Source: Halobacteriales archaeon YIM A00010 (GTDB lineage: Archaea > Halobacteriota > Halobacteria > Halobacteriales > Haloarculaceae). Taken from it: DNA of 64,000 nt. The notes beneath the pieces are model-generated. The model ran no database searches and was not told the DNA's origin. It worked only from the letters and a program-made list of their open reading frames with translations. Location of the stretch: assembly GCA_025041175.1 (NCBI GenBank), contig JAKCFJ010000001.1, positions 930,001-994,000 on the forward strand. The letters are read 5' to 3'. Positions 49,754 to 59,623 of the stretch are shown one piece after another. Made by a program: the position numbers and the translations under genes. Every line of letters starts with the position of its first letter. Position 1 is the first letter of the stretch.

Positions 49754-51961
49754 ATGTCCGGGGCGATTGACGAGAGTACTCTCCGAACGATCGACGATGG
49801 ACGCGCAGCAGCTGGGGAGATACTGTCGGATGCTCAAACAGAGCTCCAGAAGATTTTTATCGTGTTCGCCCTCGGGTTCGCGGGATCGTTCTACATCCTT
49901 CGGCTGTGGGTGTTCCCGTATCTCAAAGATCGGACGGTGGCAAACACGGACGCAACGCTCAATGCGCTCACCGCATTCGACGTCGTTCTCCTCCAAACGA
50001 AGGTAGCGATGATCGGTGGGATTCTGATAGCGCTCCCAGTAGTGCTGTACGTCTCCCGGGAAACACTTCGGGATCGGGGGTGGCTTCCGGATGCCCCGCT
50101 TTCTCGCTGGCAGATCGTCGCCCTGTTTCTCGGCGTCAGTGGTTTCTTCTTCGGGGGACTCCTGTACGCTCACTCGTTTTTTCTGCCGCTGTTGTTCGAC
50201 TTCCTCATCTCGAACGCACAGCAGTCCGGTCTCGCTCCCCACTACTCCTTCGTGAAGTGGTTCCGGTTTTTGATGTTGATCACCATCGGAATGGGACTGG
50301 CGGCGGAGCTACCGCTGTTCATGGTGTTGCTGTCGTACGCGGACATCGTTCCCTACCAAACCTTCCGTGACAAGTGGCGACACGCAGTCGTGGGGATCTA
50401 CGTCTGTGGTGCCATCTTCACCCCGCCGGATCCGTTCACGCAGATCATGTGGGGAACGCCCCTGTTGTTTCTGTACGTCTTCAGCCTCCTGTTGACGCGA
50501 TTCATTCTGACCATCAAGTATTCGAGCGACGAGTTCGGACTCGCCCGGTTCGCGGCCCAGAAATGGAACATCATCCTCGGAAGCATGCTGTTGACCGGTG
50601 TGATCGCGTATCAGGCCGTTGCGGGTGGGTACGGCGCGTTGGCGAGCACGTATCTCACCGCGTATGGCCTGCCCGCGCTGCCGCGGATCGAGTGGTTCGT
50701 TCCGTTGGGGCGTGAACCGACCATCATCGCGTTTGGCGCGACGATTGCGCTCATCGCCGGGATCGGCGTCTATCTCATGCAGTTGTTCAAGGCGGTCGAT
50801 CCGACGGACCCGCGATACACGCCAGCACCTGCTAGCACCGGCGACCCGGAGGAAGTGGATCTCTCGCGGCTCGACGCCGACAGCATCGCCGTCGCACCAC
50901 CGGAGATGTTCACCTCGATGACCGAAGATGAGGCGCTCAAACACGCTAGCCAGGCGATGGACGGTGGAAACCCAGCGAAAGCGGAGGCGATCCTCGACCG
51001 GTTCGACGCCACACAAGAGCCCTCCGATGGTGGTGATCCCAACGCTACCGACGAAAGCGCCCAAGAGACAGCCACTGCCGAAGAGTCGGGCAACGACGTT
51101 GGCGACGTGATCACCGGAACCACCACGGGCGTCGTAAACTCGTTCACCGACGAAGAGCGAACGGACAACGACATCGGCGGGTATTTCTACGACGTCCAGT
51201 TCATTCTGAGCAGCCTCACGTCGAAGGCGTTCCGGATCATCGCGCTGTTCGTCGTCGTGATGGGTGGGGTGTTCACCGTGATGTATCGAGGGGGGCTGGG
51301 GGCGCTCAAAAACGATTTCTTGCGCCGTCTCCCCGAAGCCGTCCAGCCCGATCAGGTCGATGTCGTTCCGTTACACCCCGTCGAAGGATTGATCTTCAAC
51401 GTGAAAATCTCAGCCATCGCCGGGATCGTCACTATCCTACCGCTCGTCCTCTATTACACGTGGCCAGCGCTGAAAGAGCGTGGATTCGTCGCTAGAGACG
51501 GCGGTAATCGAGGGATCGTGTTCATGTGGACAGCGACCTCTCTCATCGCGCTCGTCGTCGGGACGATCATCGGCTACGCAGTCGTGGCACCGACGATCAT
51601 TTCGTGGCTCGCGTACGACGCCATCCAGGCGGAGATGCTGATCAAATACCGCATCAGCGCCGCCGGGTGGCTGGTGTTTTTCACAACCATCGGTGTGGGG
51701 CTGCTCGCTACGGTTCCGACATCGCTCGTGTTTCTCCACCGCAGCGGATTCGTTCCGTTCTCGGTGAGCTATGGGCGCTGGCGGGAGGCCGTGGTCATCA
51801 TCATCGGCGTCATCGCGGTCGCTGCTCCCGGTGGCGTCTTCGGAATGCTTCTGTTCTCGCTTCCAGTGGTCGGTGCCTACCTCCTCGGGTTGGTGTTACT
51901 CTGGGTGTACACCTTCGGCGGACGGCGCGTCAGCCCGTTCAGAAAATCACGGGGCGTGTGA
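49754..51961 (+). CDS. tatCt: Double-length Tat translocase subunit TatCt
   Basis: The 735-aa protein carries two TatC domains joined by an acidic linker (about residues 355-480). The first domain has FFLPLLFDFLISNAQQSGL and MGLAAELPLFMVLLSYADIV; the second has FLRRLPEAVQPDQVDVVPLH, LYYTWPALKERGF and LLATVPTSLVFLHRSG. Haloarchaea have this 14-helix TatCt besides a normal TatCo; both are essential in Haloferax because most secretion is via Tat. No tatCo or tatA is seen in the flanking sequence. Confidence 0.92.
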   Translation: MSGAIDESTLRTIDDGRAAAGEILSDAQTELQKIFIVFALGFAGSFYILRLWVFPYLKDRTVANTDATLNALTAFDVVLLQTKVAMIGGILIALPVVLYVSRETLRDRGWLPDAPLSRWQIVALFLGVSGFFFGGLLYAHSFFLPLLFDFLISNAQQSGLAPHYSFVKWFRFLMLITIGMGLAAELPLFMVLLSYADIVPYQTFRDKWRHAVVGIYVCGAIFTPPDPFTQIMWGTPLLFLYVFSLLLTRFILTIKYSSDEFGLARFAAQKWNIILGSMLLTGVIAYQAVAGGYGALASTYLTAYGLPALPRIEWFVPLGREPTIIAFGATIALIAGIGVYLMQLFKAVDPTDPRYTPAPASTGDPEEVDLSRLDADSIAVAPPEMFTSMTEDEALKHASQAMDGGNPAKAEAILDRFDATQEPSDGGDPNATDESAQETATAEESGNDVGDVITGTTTGVVNSFTDEERTDNDIGGYFYDVQFILSSLTSKAFRIIALFVVVMGGVFTVMYRGGLGALKNDFLRRLPEAVQPDQVDVVPLHPVEGLIFNVKISAIAGIVTILPLVLYYTWPALKERGFVARDGGNRGIVFMWTATSLIALVVGTIIGYAVVAPTIISWLAYDAIQAEMLIKYRISAAGWLVFFTTIGVGLLATVPTSLVFLHRSGFVPFSVSYGRWREAVVIIIGVIAVAAPGGVFGMLLFSLPVVGAYLLGLVLLWVYTFGGRRVSPFRKSRGV

Positions 51962-51985
51962 CGCCGTTCGGCCAGCAGCTGTGGA

Positions 51986-52519
51986 TCACCGCTCGCGCTC
52001 GATGTTGTAATGATCACGCGCGCGCGTCTCGGTCGACGGGATCGATGGGCTGTCGGCTGTCGTGAGGCGTTCGACGCGTCGTTCGAACTCGACTTCGTCG
52101 ATCGCTCCGTCGACGTACTGTTGTTTCAACCGCTGTAGCTTTTCCGCGTCGGACGGCTCGGGCGGTGCCACGCGTTCCGACAGCGAAAGCGACGCGAGGG
52201 TGGCGTTTTTCTGCTCTAGCCCCTCGAGGAGCGGATGCAGCCGCTCGGTGACCCGTCCAACATCGACGGACGGAATCGAGAGGCGGCTGACGACCGACCA
52301 CCCCATCCCGAGGCTAGAGAGAACGGTCGTGGTGAACAGGACCGCTAGCAGTGGAAGAGAGGGCCACAGACTCACCACGAAGTCCACGGTCAAGGAGCCC
52401 GAAAACAACGCCGAGAGGATGACGAGCCCCCCAAAGCCGACCACGAGAACCGACGCGACGACAGAGACGAGAAACACGCTCAACGAAATCACAAAGAGGT
52501 GATCACGGATCCATCCCAT
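51986..52519 (-). CDS. SHOCT-domain membrane protein
   Basis: The 177-aa product has three hydrophobic segments in the first 85 residues (LFVISLSVFLVSVVASVLVV, GLVILSALFSG, LPLLAVLFTTTVLSSLGMGW) and a C-terminal SHOCT motif (DAEKLQRLKQQYVDGAIDEV followed by EFERRVERL). SHOCT is a short oligomerisation motif. Convergent with tatCt, 24 bp apart. Confidence 0.78.
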   Translation of the reverse strand: MGWIRDHLFVISLSVFLVSVVASVLVVGFGGLVILSALFSGSLTVDFVVSLWPSLPLLAVLFTTTVLSSLGMGWSVVSRLSIPSVDVGRVTERLHPLLEGLEQKNATLASLSLSERVAPPEPSDAEKLQRLKQQYVDGAIDEVEFERRVERLTTADSPSIPSTETRARDHYNIERER

Positions 52520-52591
52520 ACTGAGTGACTTGACAGTCCAAGAACCTATATCTTACTTCGTGGTGGTGATCGTTTCTTTCGAGTGGGTCGT

Positions 52592-52822
52592 TCACTCCGG
52601 TTCCGACCCACGACGAATCCCGCCGTGCTCTTTGACGTTCAGGATGTTTCTCATGTTCAGGTAGATGTCCTGCGTCGTGGTGGATTCGTCGGGATCGTAC
52701 AGGTCCGACACCCGATAGAGGATGGCGGCGATCTGTTCGTTGCTCGGCTCCTCGGCCCGGCGGATCTCGTCAGCGATCGTTCGCAACGCTGTCGCCGTTT
52801 CCGGATCGTCGTCGACGCTCAT
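52592..52822 (-). CDS. Small conserved protein coupled to Mrp
   Basis: The 76-aa product starts MSVDDDPETATALRTIADEI and contains ILYRVSDLYDPDESTTTQDI, YLNMRNILNVKEHGG. It is acidic and helical. Its ATG overlaps the stop codon of the Mrp gene (ATGA at 52819-52822), so the two should be made together. No known function. Confidence 0.65.
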   Translation of the reverse strand: MSVDDDPETATALRTIADEIRRAEEPSNEQIAAILYRVSDLYDPDESTTTQDIYLNMRNILNVKEHGGIRRGSEPE

Positions 52823-53862
52823 GGCTGTGATCGGTGTTGGTTTCTCTGAACGACGCCGACGTTGTTCGCCACGTTCTCGGTGAACGACCGGAACTTCCCG
52901 GCAGTCGTCGAGTCCGATTCGAGAACGATCGGTTCGCCGGTGTCGCCCCGTTTTCGCACGTCTGGATCGAGCGGTATCTCGCCCAAAAACGGCATGTCTA
53001 CCTCGTCAGCGAACGCTCTTCCCCCGCCCTCACCGAAGATCCGGTGCGTCGAGCCACAGTCGGGACAGTTGAACGCGCTCATGTTCTCGACGATCCCCAA
53101 CACGGGCGTGTCGTGCTCGCCGAACATGCGGAGTCCTTTGCGCGCGTCGTCGACGGCGACCGCCTGGGGCGTCGTGACGATCACCGCGCCCGCCAGCGGC
53201 ACGCTCTGTAGCAGGGTGAGCTGAGTGTCACCCGTTCCGGGGGGGAGATCGACCACCATGTAATCGAGCGCCCCCCACTCGACATCCTCCCAGAGCTGGG
53301 TGATGATCTTGTGGACCATCGGACCGCGCCAGATGACGGGATCGTCCTCCCCGAGGAGAAACGCCATGCTCATCAGCTTCACGCCGAAGCGCTCCGGGGG
53401 GATGATGGTCTCCTCGGCGGTCGCCTGTGGTCGTTCGTCGGCGCTCACCATCCGGGGGACGTTCGGCCCGTAGATGTCGGCGTCGAACAGCCCCACACTG
53501 GCACCGAGATCAGCCAGCCCGGCCGCCAGATTCACCGCGACAGTGCTCTTGCCGACACCACCTTTCCCCGAGGCGACCGCGATGATGTTTTGTACGTTTG
53601 GCAACACCTGTTCGTCGGGATCGATCCCCGTCTCGATCGCCGCCGAGAGCCGCACGTCCAGGTCCGTTTCTGCGAGTGCCTCGCGCACCTCGCTTGCGAT
53701 CGCCGTTTCTTTCGGGGAGTAGGGCGCACCGAGCGCGAGCGAGATGTGTGCGGTCCCGGCCTCGATATCGACGCTGTTGACCAACCCCAGAGAAACGATG
53801 TCGTCCCCGAGAGCGGGGTCCTCGACCGATGTGAGCCGATTGAGAACGTCCTGTCTGTCCAT
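52819..53862 (-). CDS. apbC: Mrp/NBP35-family ATP-binding iron-sulfur carrier (ApbC)
   Basis: This protein of about 347 aa has an N-terminal MIP18/DUF59 domain (DVLNRLTSVEDPALGDDIVS) and a deviant Walker A P-loop (VASGKGGVGKSTVAVNLAAG), FDADIYGPNVPRM, DYMVVDLPPGTGDTQLTLLQ and CPDCG near 285, which binds the bridging cluster. It assembles or carries Fe-S clusters. The start at 53862 is the family start. Confidence 0.93.
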   Translation of the reverse strand: MDRQDVLNRLTSVEDPALGDDIVSLGLVNSVDIEAGTAHISLALGAPYSPKETAIASEVREALAETDLDVRLSAAIETGIDPDEQVLPNVQNIIAVASGKGGVGKSTVAVNLAAGLADLGASVGLFDADIYGPNVPRMVSADERPQATAEETIIPPERFGVKLMSMAFLLGEDDPVIWRGPMVHKIITQLWEDVEWGALDYMVVDLPPGTGDTQLTLLQSVPLAGAVIVTTPQAVAVDDARKGLRMFGEHDTPVLGIVENMSAFNCPDCGSTHRIFGEGGGRAFADEVDMPFLGEIPLDPDVRKRGDTGEPIVLESDSTTAGKFRSFTENVANNVGVVQRNQHRSQP

Positions 53863-54035
53863 GTCCCAGCCTACCGCTGGCCCGTGAATAAGGATTGTGA
53901 ACCGTCCAATCCGGATCGTGTGGCGCTCCCACGCTCGGTTGTGAGGGCTGTGTGATCGCCCAACACCGGTGTGGAGCAAACTGATTCGGATGGAGATGGC
54001 ACGGGGCTTAAGCGTGTGTAGGGGTAGTGTTTCAC

Positions 54036-54992
54036 ATGCTCGTGGACGGGTTCGGCCGTGAAGTGACCGGCGTTCGGATTTCCCTCACCGACCGCTGTAA
54101 CTTCGACTGTGTGTACTGTCACAACGAGGGGCTTGGCGATACGCGCGGGCCGATGGAGCCACAGGACGAGGAGATGAGCGACGACGATGTCGTTCGGTTC
54201 CTCGAAGTGGCCGAGGAGTTCGACGTGGATGCGGTCAAGTTCACCGGTGGGGAGCCGATGCTTCGTGAGGATCTCGAATCGATCGTCCGCCGGACGCCCG
54301 ACTCGATGGAAGCGTCCCTGACCACCAACGGGACCTTTCTCCCCGGTCGCGCCGAGGGGCTACTCGATGCGGGACTCGACCGCGTGAACGTCTCCCAGGA
54401 CGCATTGGATCCACAAGCGTTCCGCGAGGTCACCCAGAGCGGGGCGTACGACGACGTGATCGAGGGGGTGATGGCGGCGGTCGATGCGGGATTAACACCA
54501 GTAAAGCTGAACATGGTCGTGTTCGAAGCCACGGCGGGCTACGTTCCAGAGATGGTCGAGCACGTCGCCGAACGCGAGGGGCTACAGCTCCAACTCATCG
54601 AATACATGCCCGAACTCGCCGGGCGACCCGACTGGGCGATCGACATCGATCGGGTGCACGGGTGGCTCGCCGATCAGGCCGATCGGATCGAACGCCGCGA
54701 CATGCACGACCGACGGCGCTACTGGATCGACGGCGGACTAGTCGAAATCGTCGATCCCGTCGGTAACGAGGACTTTTGTGCCAACTGCCACCGGGTTCGG
54801 GTGACACACAACGGCTACCTCAAAGGCTGCCTCAACCGCAACGACGACCTCAAACCCATGGGAGAGATGACGAAGCCGGAGATCCGAACGGCGTTCCGGG
54901 AGGTCGTGAATGACCGCGTTCCGTACTACGGCGAGTACATGATCAAAGATGGCGACGACTGGGTGCTCAACGAGGAGTACATCGACGCGTAG
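54036..54992 (+). CDS. moaA: GTP 3',8-cyclase MoaA
   Basis: This protein of about 318 aa has the radical-SAM motif [14 protein letters not shown] (CxxxCxxC), [54 protein letters not shown] and the C-terminal second cluster site [20 protein letters not shown]. It performs the first step of molybdopterin synthesis. CTTAAG about 27 nt before the ATG at 54036 supports a leaderless start. Confidence 0.95.
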   Translation: MLVDGFGREVTGVRISLTDRCNFDCVYCHNEGLGDTRGPMEPQDEEMSDDDVVRFLEVAEEFDVDAVKFTGGEPMLREDLESIVRRTPDSMEASLTTNGTFLPGRAEGLLDAGLDRVNVSQDALDPQAFREVTQSGAYDDVIEGVMAAVDAGLTPVKLNMVVFEATAGYVPEMVEHVAEREGLQLQLIEYMPELAGRPDWAIDIDRVHGWLADQADRIERRDMHDRRRYWIDGGLVEIVDPVGNEDFCANCHRVRVTHNGYLKGCLNRNDDLKPMGEMTKPEIRTAFREVVNDRVPYYGEYMIKDGDDWVLNEEYIDA

Positions 54993-55111
54993 CGGCGTCG
55001 TCAGTGACGCCCACCGGAGATCGATCGTTCCCCCCGGACACGAGCGGGTATCGAAGCGCATCGATCTCCCCGCCCACAAATTATTTCTAACACGACAGAG
55101 GACAAAGGTGT

Positions 55112-55326
55112 ATGTTCCCAACAGTTCGCGGCAACATCGACCGTCGCATTCTCGTGAACTTCCGCGTCGATCCGGGCGTGGTGGCCGACACGTTGCCGGA
55201 GCCGTTCGAACCCCAAACCGTCTCCCTGACGACGCAGCCACCTTCGATCACGCGCTCCTTATGAGGGACATCGACCACGAGTGGCACGAAGGGAAAGCGG
55301 TTTGTCCGGCAGCGACAGCCGACTGA
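55112..55326 (+). pseudogene. Internally deleted DUF2071-family gene
   Basis: From 55112 the sequence reads MFPTVRGNIDRRILVNFRVD then VVADTLPEPFEPQTV, the typical DUF2071 N-terminus. It stops after about 50 codons. In the next frame, ATFDHALLMRDIDHEWHEGK (about 55234-55293) corresponds to the C-terminal end of the family. The middle of a normally about 240-aa protein is missing. Promoter-like AAATTATTTC stands before the ATG. Confidence 0.6.
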
Positions 55327-55370
55327 CAGTCCGATGAACGAACAGCCTTCCGTCCGTGGTCATCGGAGTG

Positions 55371-55378
55371 TTTAAGTA
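55371..55378 (+). promoter_or_regulatory. Box A of the tRNA-Ser/ribosomal protein cluster
   Basis: TTTAAGTA in GTGTTTAAGTACG lies 85 nt before the tRNA-Ser 5' end, giving a predicted start near 55402 and a pre-tRNA leader of about 54 nt. It is the only clear promoter between the DUF2071 relic and the tRNA. Confidence 0.5.
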
Positions 55379-55455
55379 CGACGCCGGGGTTGCTATGAAT
55401 GCAATCGAATGAATGTAGGGGAGTGCTCCCCGAGTCCAGACGGGCGACAGTGCGA

Positions 55456-55540
55456 GTCGTGGTAGCCAAGCATGGCCCAAGGCGCTGGGTTGCTAACTCA
55501 GTGGCGTTAAGCCTCCGGGGTTCGAATCCCCGCCACGACG
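55456..55540 (+). tRNA. tRNA-Ser (GCU anticodon)
   Basis: Acceptor GTCGTGG pairs with CCACGAC before discriminator G. The anticodon arm is CTGGG-TTGCTAA-CTCAG with anticodon GCT. There is a long type II variable arm and the T arm is GGGGTTCGAATCCCC. CCA is not encoded. No intron. It precedes the S13 gene, the usual haloarchaeal arrangement. Confidence 0.95.
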
Positions 55541-55554
55541 TTTGATCATCATCC

Positions 55555-56052
55555 ATGAGTTCGGAAGACACAGCGGACGAGGAGGATATTCGCTACTTCG
55601 TCCGCATCGGACAGACTGACCTCGACGGAACGGAATCCGCCGAGCGGGCGTTGAGCGAGATGAACGGCATCGGACGACGGACCGCGCGGATCATCTGTCA
55701 GGAGGTCGGCATCGACCGCACCGCAACGTTCGGACAGCTCGACGACGAGCAGATCGACGCCGTCATCGAACAGGTAGAAGGCTACGCGGACACCGTTCCG
55801 GAGTGGCTGTCGAACCATCGACGGAGCTACTTCGGAGGCGAAACCTCTCACGAGACCGGCAACGATCTCGAAATGACCATTCGCCAGGATGTCAACCGCA
55901 TGAAAATGATCGACTCCTACAAGGGCGTTCGGCACAAGCGGGGCCAGAAGGTTCGTGGCCAGCGCACCAAGTCCACGGGCCGCACGGAAGGAACGATCGG
56001 CGTCAACGTCGAGGCGATCAAAGAAGAAGAAGAGGAAGGGGAAGCTGAGTAA
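55555..56052 (+). CDS. rps13: 30S ribosomal protein S13 (uS13)
   Basis: The 165-aa product has IRYFVRIGQTDLDGTESAER, ALSEMNGIGRRTARIICQEV and KMIDSYKGVRHKRGQKVRGQ RTKSTG-type end motifs, plus a short acidic C-terminal tail typical of haloarchaea. It binds the 30S head and contacts P-site tRNA. Its last base is shared with the S4 start (TAATG). Confidence 0.97.
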   Translation: MSSEDTADEEDIRYFVRIGQTDLDGTESAERALSEMNGIGRRTARIICQEVGIDRTATFGQLDDEQIDAVIEQVEGYADTVPEWLSNHRRSYFGGETSHETGNDLEMTIRQDVNRMKMIDSYKGVRHKRGQKVRGQRTKSTGRTEGTIGVNVEAIKEEEEEGEAE

Positions 56053-56579
56053 TGACTCTCGGGAAAAACACGAAGTTCTACGAAACGCCGAATCATCCCT
56101 ACCAGGGCGAGCGGATCGCCGAGGAAAGCGGGTTGATCGGCCGGTACGGTCTGAAAAACAAAGAGGAGCTGTGGAGCACACAGTCGGAGCTTCGCTCGTT
56201 CCGTCGGGAGGCTCGGACGTTGCTCGGGCGCGAGCAAGGTGACGCCGAGGCGGCCACCGAAGAGGCGACGGAGTTTCTGGATCGTCTCCGTCAGATCGGC
56301 GTCCTCGGACGCGAAGACGGGGCCGACGACGTGTTGAGTCTCGAAGTGACGGATCTGCTCGAACGGCGGCTCCAGACGATCGCCTACCGCAAGGGACTCG
56401 GGAACACCCCAAAGCAGGCGCGTCAGTTCATCACCCACGGCCACGTCACGATCGATGGCCACAGCGTGACGGTGCCGTCGTACACCGTTCGCGTCGACGA
56501 GGAAGACAGCATCGCGTACGATGAAACCAGCCCGCTCGCCGACGAGCTACACCCGGCGCGGGCGGAGGGTCAAGAGTAA
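56052..56579 (+). CDS. rps4: 30S ribosomal protein S4 (uS4)
   Basis: The 175-aa product starts [20 protein letters not shown] and contains the S4 RNA-binding domain ([40 protein letters not shown]) with an acidic C-terminus. It nucleates 16S rRNA folding. Overlaps S13 and is followed by S11. Confidence 0.97.
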   Translation: MTLGKNTKFYETPNHPYQGERIAEESGLIGRYGLKNKEELWSTQSELRSFRREARTLLGREQGDAEAATEEATEFLDRLRQIGVLGREDGADDVLSLEVTDLLERRLQTIAYRKGLGNTPKQARQFITHGHVTIDGHSVTVPSYTVRVDEEDSIAYDETSPLADELHPARAEGQE

Positions 56580-56580
56580 C

Positions 56581-56970
56581 ATGAGCTCGGAATCAAACGA
56601 ACGTTGGGGAATCGCTCACATTCACGCGTCGTTCAACAACACGATCATCACCATCACGGACGAGACGGGCGCGGAGACGCTCGCAAAGTCGAGCGGTGGC
56701 TCGGTCGTGAAACAGAACCGGGACGAGGCATCGCCCTACGCCGCGATGCAGATGGCGGAAGGCGTCGCCGAAGACATCATGGCACAAGGACTAGAGGGGG
56801 TGCACGTCAGGGTCCGCGGTCCCGGCGGCAACCTCCAAAAGAACGCCGGGCCGGGCGCACAGGCTGCGATCCGAGCGCTCGCCCGTGCGGGGCTGGAGAT
56901 CGGACGCATCGAGGACGTTACACCGATCCCACACGACGGGACACGCCCACCGAAAAACAGCGGGTTCTGA
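56581..56970 (+). CDS. rps11: 30S ribosomal protein S11 (uS11)
   Basis: The 129-aa product starts [20 protein letters not shown] with [40 protein letters not shown] and [20 protein letters not shown], the conserved S11 C-terminus. One base separates it from S4. Confidence 0.97.
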   Translation: MSSESNERWGIAHIHASFNNTIITITDETGAETLAKSSGGSVVKQNRDEASPYAAMQMAEGVAEDIMAQGLEGVHVRVRGPGGNLQKNAGPGAQAAIRALARAGLEIGRIEDVTPIPHDGTRPPKNSGF

Positions 56971-56971
56971 A

Positions 56972-57790
56972 ATGGCGGGAGATTTTGAGGTGCAGTTTAT
57001 CGACCGCGGCGAGCGCACAGCGCGCTTTGTCGTCCGGGGGGTGACGCCCGCGTTCGCAAACGGTCTTCGACGGGCGATCATCGCGGACGTGCCGACGCTC
57101 TCGATCGATTCGGTCCGGATCATCGAGAACTCCTCGGTGATGTTCGACGAACAGATCTCCCTTCGGCTGGGGCTGGTTCCGCTCACGACGCCGCCGGCGG
57201 AGTTCGAGGAGGGCGACAGCGTGACTCTGGCGCTCGACGTCAGGGGACCGGACACCGCCTACTCCGGTGATCTCGTCTCGAATCACGAACTCGTCGGTCC
57301 CGCCGACGAGAACGTTCCGATCATCGAGTTGAAATACCCGGAAACAGCGGACTCCCCACAGCGCCTCGAACTCGAAGCTGATGCTGTGATGGGTCCCGGT
57401 CGTGAGCACGCCAAAAACCAGGGCGGCATCGCTGTCGGCTACCGCAACCTCCAAACCGTCGACGTCGTCGGTGACCGAGATGCGTTCGGGGACGACCCGG
57501 GCGAATCTTCCATTCTCCGTGGCGTCATCGAAGAGAGTGCAGCCGAGCACGCTGTCGCCGGAACGGACGGTGTTGCGCCCGAAAACGGCCGGCTCGTTCC
57601 GTCCGAAACGTTCGATAACGATCTGTCACAGCGCTATCCCGGCAAAGAGGTCGAGGTGCGCGACGTATCGGACGCGTTCGTCTTCCACGTCGAGAGCGAC
57701 GGCTCGATGAGCATCGATGAACTGGTGCTCACAGCCGCCGACACGCTCTTCGACCGGGCGGCAGAGCTCGAACAAGCGGTTTCACTGTAA
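56972..57790 (+). CDS. rpoD: DNA-directed RNA polymerase subunit D
   Basis: The 272-aa product has [20 protein letters not shown] and [20 protein letters not shown] (alpha-like motif), [13 protein letters not shown], and C-terminal dimerisation sequence [20 protein letters not shown]. The ferredoxin-like insert found in some archaea lacks its cysteines here, as usual for haloarchaea. It forms the D/L platform with subunit L. Confidence 0.96.
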   Translation: MAGDFEVQFIDRGERTARFVVRGVTPAFANGLRRAIIADVPTLSIDSVRIIENSSVMFDEQISLRLGLVPLTTPPAEFEEGDSVTLALDVRGPDTAYSGDLVSNHELVGPADENVPIIELKYPETADSPQRLELEADAVMGPGREHAKNQGGIAVGYRNLQTVDVVGDRDAFGDDPGESSILRGVIEESAAEHAVAGTDGVAPENGRLVPSETFDNDLSQRYPGKEVEVRDVSDAFVFHVESDGSMSIDELVLTAADTLFDRAAELEQAVSL

Positions 57791-57942
57791 CACCATGTAC
57801 CCCACATCCACTCCGGTTTCGGCTGCGGTCGCAAACGCGGCCCACACGATCACCCAGGCCGTTAGGGTCTGGCGTGTGCCATCGGCAGACGGTGGCCGTA
57901 CCGAAAGTGGTATGTGGGGTGCAGAAACTACACACACACTGA

Positions 57943-58027
57943 GCAGGGATAGCCAAGTCAGGCCAACGGCGCAGCGTTCAGGGCGCTGTCCTGTAGAGGT
58001 CCGCAGGTTCAAATCCTGCTCCCTGCA
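57943..58027 (+). tRNA. tRNA-Leu (CAG anticodon)
   Basis: Acceptor GCAGGGA pairs with TCCCTGC before discriminator A. The anticodon arm is CAGCG-TTCAGGG-CGCTG with anticodon CAG. It has a type II variable arm, and a T arm GCAGGTTCAAATCCTGC. CCA is not encoded. It lies between rpoD and the L18e gene, as in other haloarchaea. Confidence 0.95.
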
Positions 58028-58039
58028 GTTCTCAGAATC

Positions 58040-58387
58040 ATGAACAAGACAAATCCGAGACTCACGAGTCTCATCGCCGACTGCAAACAGGCAGCCAGGG
58101 GCGGTGGCTCCGCATGGGGTGACATCGCCGAACGGTTAGAAAAGCCCCGCCGGACCCACGCCGAGGTCAATCTCGGGCGTATCGAACGATACGCCAAGGA
58201 AGAAGAGACAGTACTCGTTCCCGGCAAGGTGCTCGGTAGTGGCGCGCTCCGCAAGGAGGTTACCGTCGCTGCCGTGGATTTCTCCGGGACTGCTAAAACA
58301 AAAATCAGTCAAGTCGGTGAGGCGATCGACCTCGAACAGGCACTCGAACGCAATCCCGACGGCACCAGTGTCCGGGTGATTCGATGA
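58040..58387 (+). CDS. rpl18e: 50S ribosomal protein L18e (eL18)
   Basis: The 115-aa product starts [20 protein letters not shown] and contains [40 protein letters not shown]. Archaeal/eukaryal-specific large-subunit protein. Its stop overlaps the L13 start (ATGA at 58384). Confidence 0.97.
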   Translation: MNKTNPRLTSLIADCKQAARGGGSAWGDIAERLEKPRRTHAEVNLGRIERYAKEEETVLVPGKVLGSGALRKEVTVAAVDFSGTAKTKISQVGEAIDLEQALERNPDGTSVRVIR

Positions 58388-58824
58388 GCGTCGCCGAGTT
58401 CGATGCCGACGTGGTCATCGACGCCCGCGACTGCATCCTCGGGCGGGTTGCGAGCATCGTCGCCGACCGCGCGCTCGATGGAGAGCGGATCGCCGTCGTC
58501 AACGCGGAGCGAGCGGTGATCACCGGCAACGACGACGACATCATGTCGGTGTTCGAAAAGCGTCTCGACGTCGGCTCCGACCGTGGACCGTACTACCCCA
58601 AGCGGCCCGACCGGATCTTCAAGCGCTCGATTCGTGGGATGGTGCCGTACAAACGTCCACGCGGGCGCGAAGCGTTCGAGAACGTGCGCTGTTACGTCGG
58701 CAATCCCTACGAGGACAAGGAGGCTGAGGTACTCGAGGACACCTCGCTCGATCGGCTATCGAACATCAAATTCGTCTCGCTGAGCGATATCAGTGAGAGA
58801 TTGGGGGCGAACGTCACATGGTAA
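58384..58824 (+). CDS. rpl13: 50S ribosomal protein L13 (uL13)
   Basis: The 146-aa product has [60 protein letters not shown] and [20 protein letters not shown]. Overlaps L18e by 4 bp and S9 by 7 bp. Confidence 0.97.
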   Translation: MSVAEFDADVVIDARDCILGRVASIVADRALDGERIAVVNAERAVITGNDDDIMSVFEKRLDVGSDRGPYYPKRPDRIFKRSIRGMVPYKRPRGREAFENVRCYVGNPYEDKEAEVLEDTSLDRLSNIKFVSLSDISERLGANVTW

Positions 58825-59216
58825 CTAACACGAGTGGGAAGAAAAAGACGGCAATCGCCCGCGCCACTGTCAACGACGGCGATGGGCGAGTTCGCGTCAA
58901 TGCACAGCCAATCGAACTAGTCGAGCCGGAGCAGTCCCGGCTGAAGATGCTCGAACCGTTCCGTATCGCCGGCTCCGAGCTGCGCGAGAGCATTGACATC
59001 GACGTGCAGGTGTCCGGCGGCGGCGTCAGCGGACAGGCCGACGCCGTTCGGACGGCCATCGCGCGCGGGCTAGTCGATCACACGAACGACGCCGAGCTAC
59101 GCGATGCGTTCATGAGCTTCGATCGGTCGCTGCTGGTGAACGACGTGCGACAGTCCGAAGCCAAAAAGTGGGGCGGTCCCGGAGCGCGTGCTCGCTACCA
59201 GAAATCCTACCGCTGA
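58818..59216 (+). CDS. rps9: 30S ribosomal protein S9 (uS9)
   Basis: The 132-aa product starts [20 protein letters not shown] and ends [15 protein letters not shown], the conserved S9 tail that reaches P-site t[23 protein letters not shown] is the S9 core motif. Confidence 0.97.
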   Translation: MVTNTSGKKKTAIARATVNDGDGRVRVNAQPIELVEPEQSRLKMLEPFRIAGSELRESIDIDVQVSGGGVSGQADAVRTAIARGLVDHTNDAELRDAFMSFDRSLLVNDVRQSEAKKWGGPGARARYQKSYR

Positions 59217-59228
59217 GGTGATCACGTC

Positions 59229-59423
59229 ATGATGGTACCCGTTCGGTGTTTCACGTGTGGTAAAGTCGTCGGGGAGTACTGGGAAGAGTTCAAAGAGCGG
59301 ACGCGCGAAGGGGACGAATCCCCTGAAGCTGTGCTCGACGATCTCGGCATCGAACGGCCGTGCTGTCGACGCATGCTCGTCTCGCACAAGGATCTCGTCG
59401 ACATCGTCTCCCCATACCAATAA
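59229..59423 (+). CDS. rpoN: DNA-directed RNA polymerase subunit N
   Basis: The 64-aa product starts [20 protein letters not shown] and ends with the second zinc pair in [18 protein letters not shown]. It is the Rpb10 homologue, binding one zinc through CxxC and CC. A start at the second Met (59232) is possible. Confidence 0.96.
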   Translation: MMVPVRCFTCGKVVGEYWEEFKERTREGDESPEAVLDDLGIERPCCRRMLVSHKDLVDIVSPYQ

Positions 59424-59425
59424 CC

Positions 59426-59623
59426 ATGTCGACACAACAACGACACAACCGGTATGAGAAGGCGCGCATTATCGGCGCACGAGCGCTGCAGGTGACGTAC
59501 GGCGCGCCCGTTCTCATCGAGTCCGACCGGAACGAACCGATCCTGGTCGCGGCCGAGGAGTACGATGCGGGTGTTCTCCCGTTCACCGTGAAACGTGAAA
59601 CGGGAGACAAGGAGGCACGATGA
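59426..59623 (+). CDS. rpoK: DNA-directed RNA polymerase subunit K
   Basis: The 65-aa product [20 protein letters not shown] has the omega/Rpb6 motif ([20 protein letters not shown]) and [17 protein letters not shown]. It stabilises the largest polymerase subunits. It overlaps the enolase start by 4 bp (ATGA). Confidence 0.96.
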   Translation: MSTQQRHNRYEKARIIGARALQVTYGAPVLIESDRNEPILVAAEEYDAGVLPFTVKRETGDKEAR

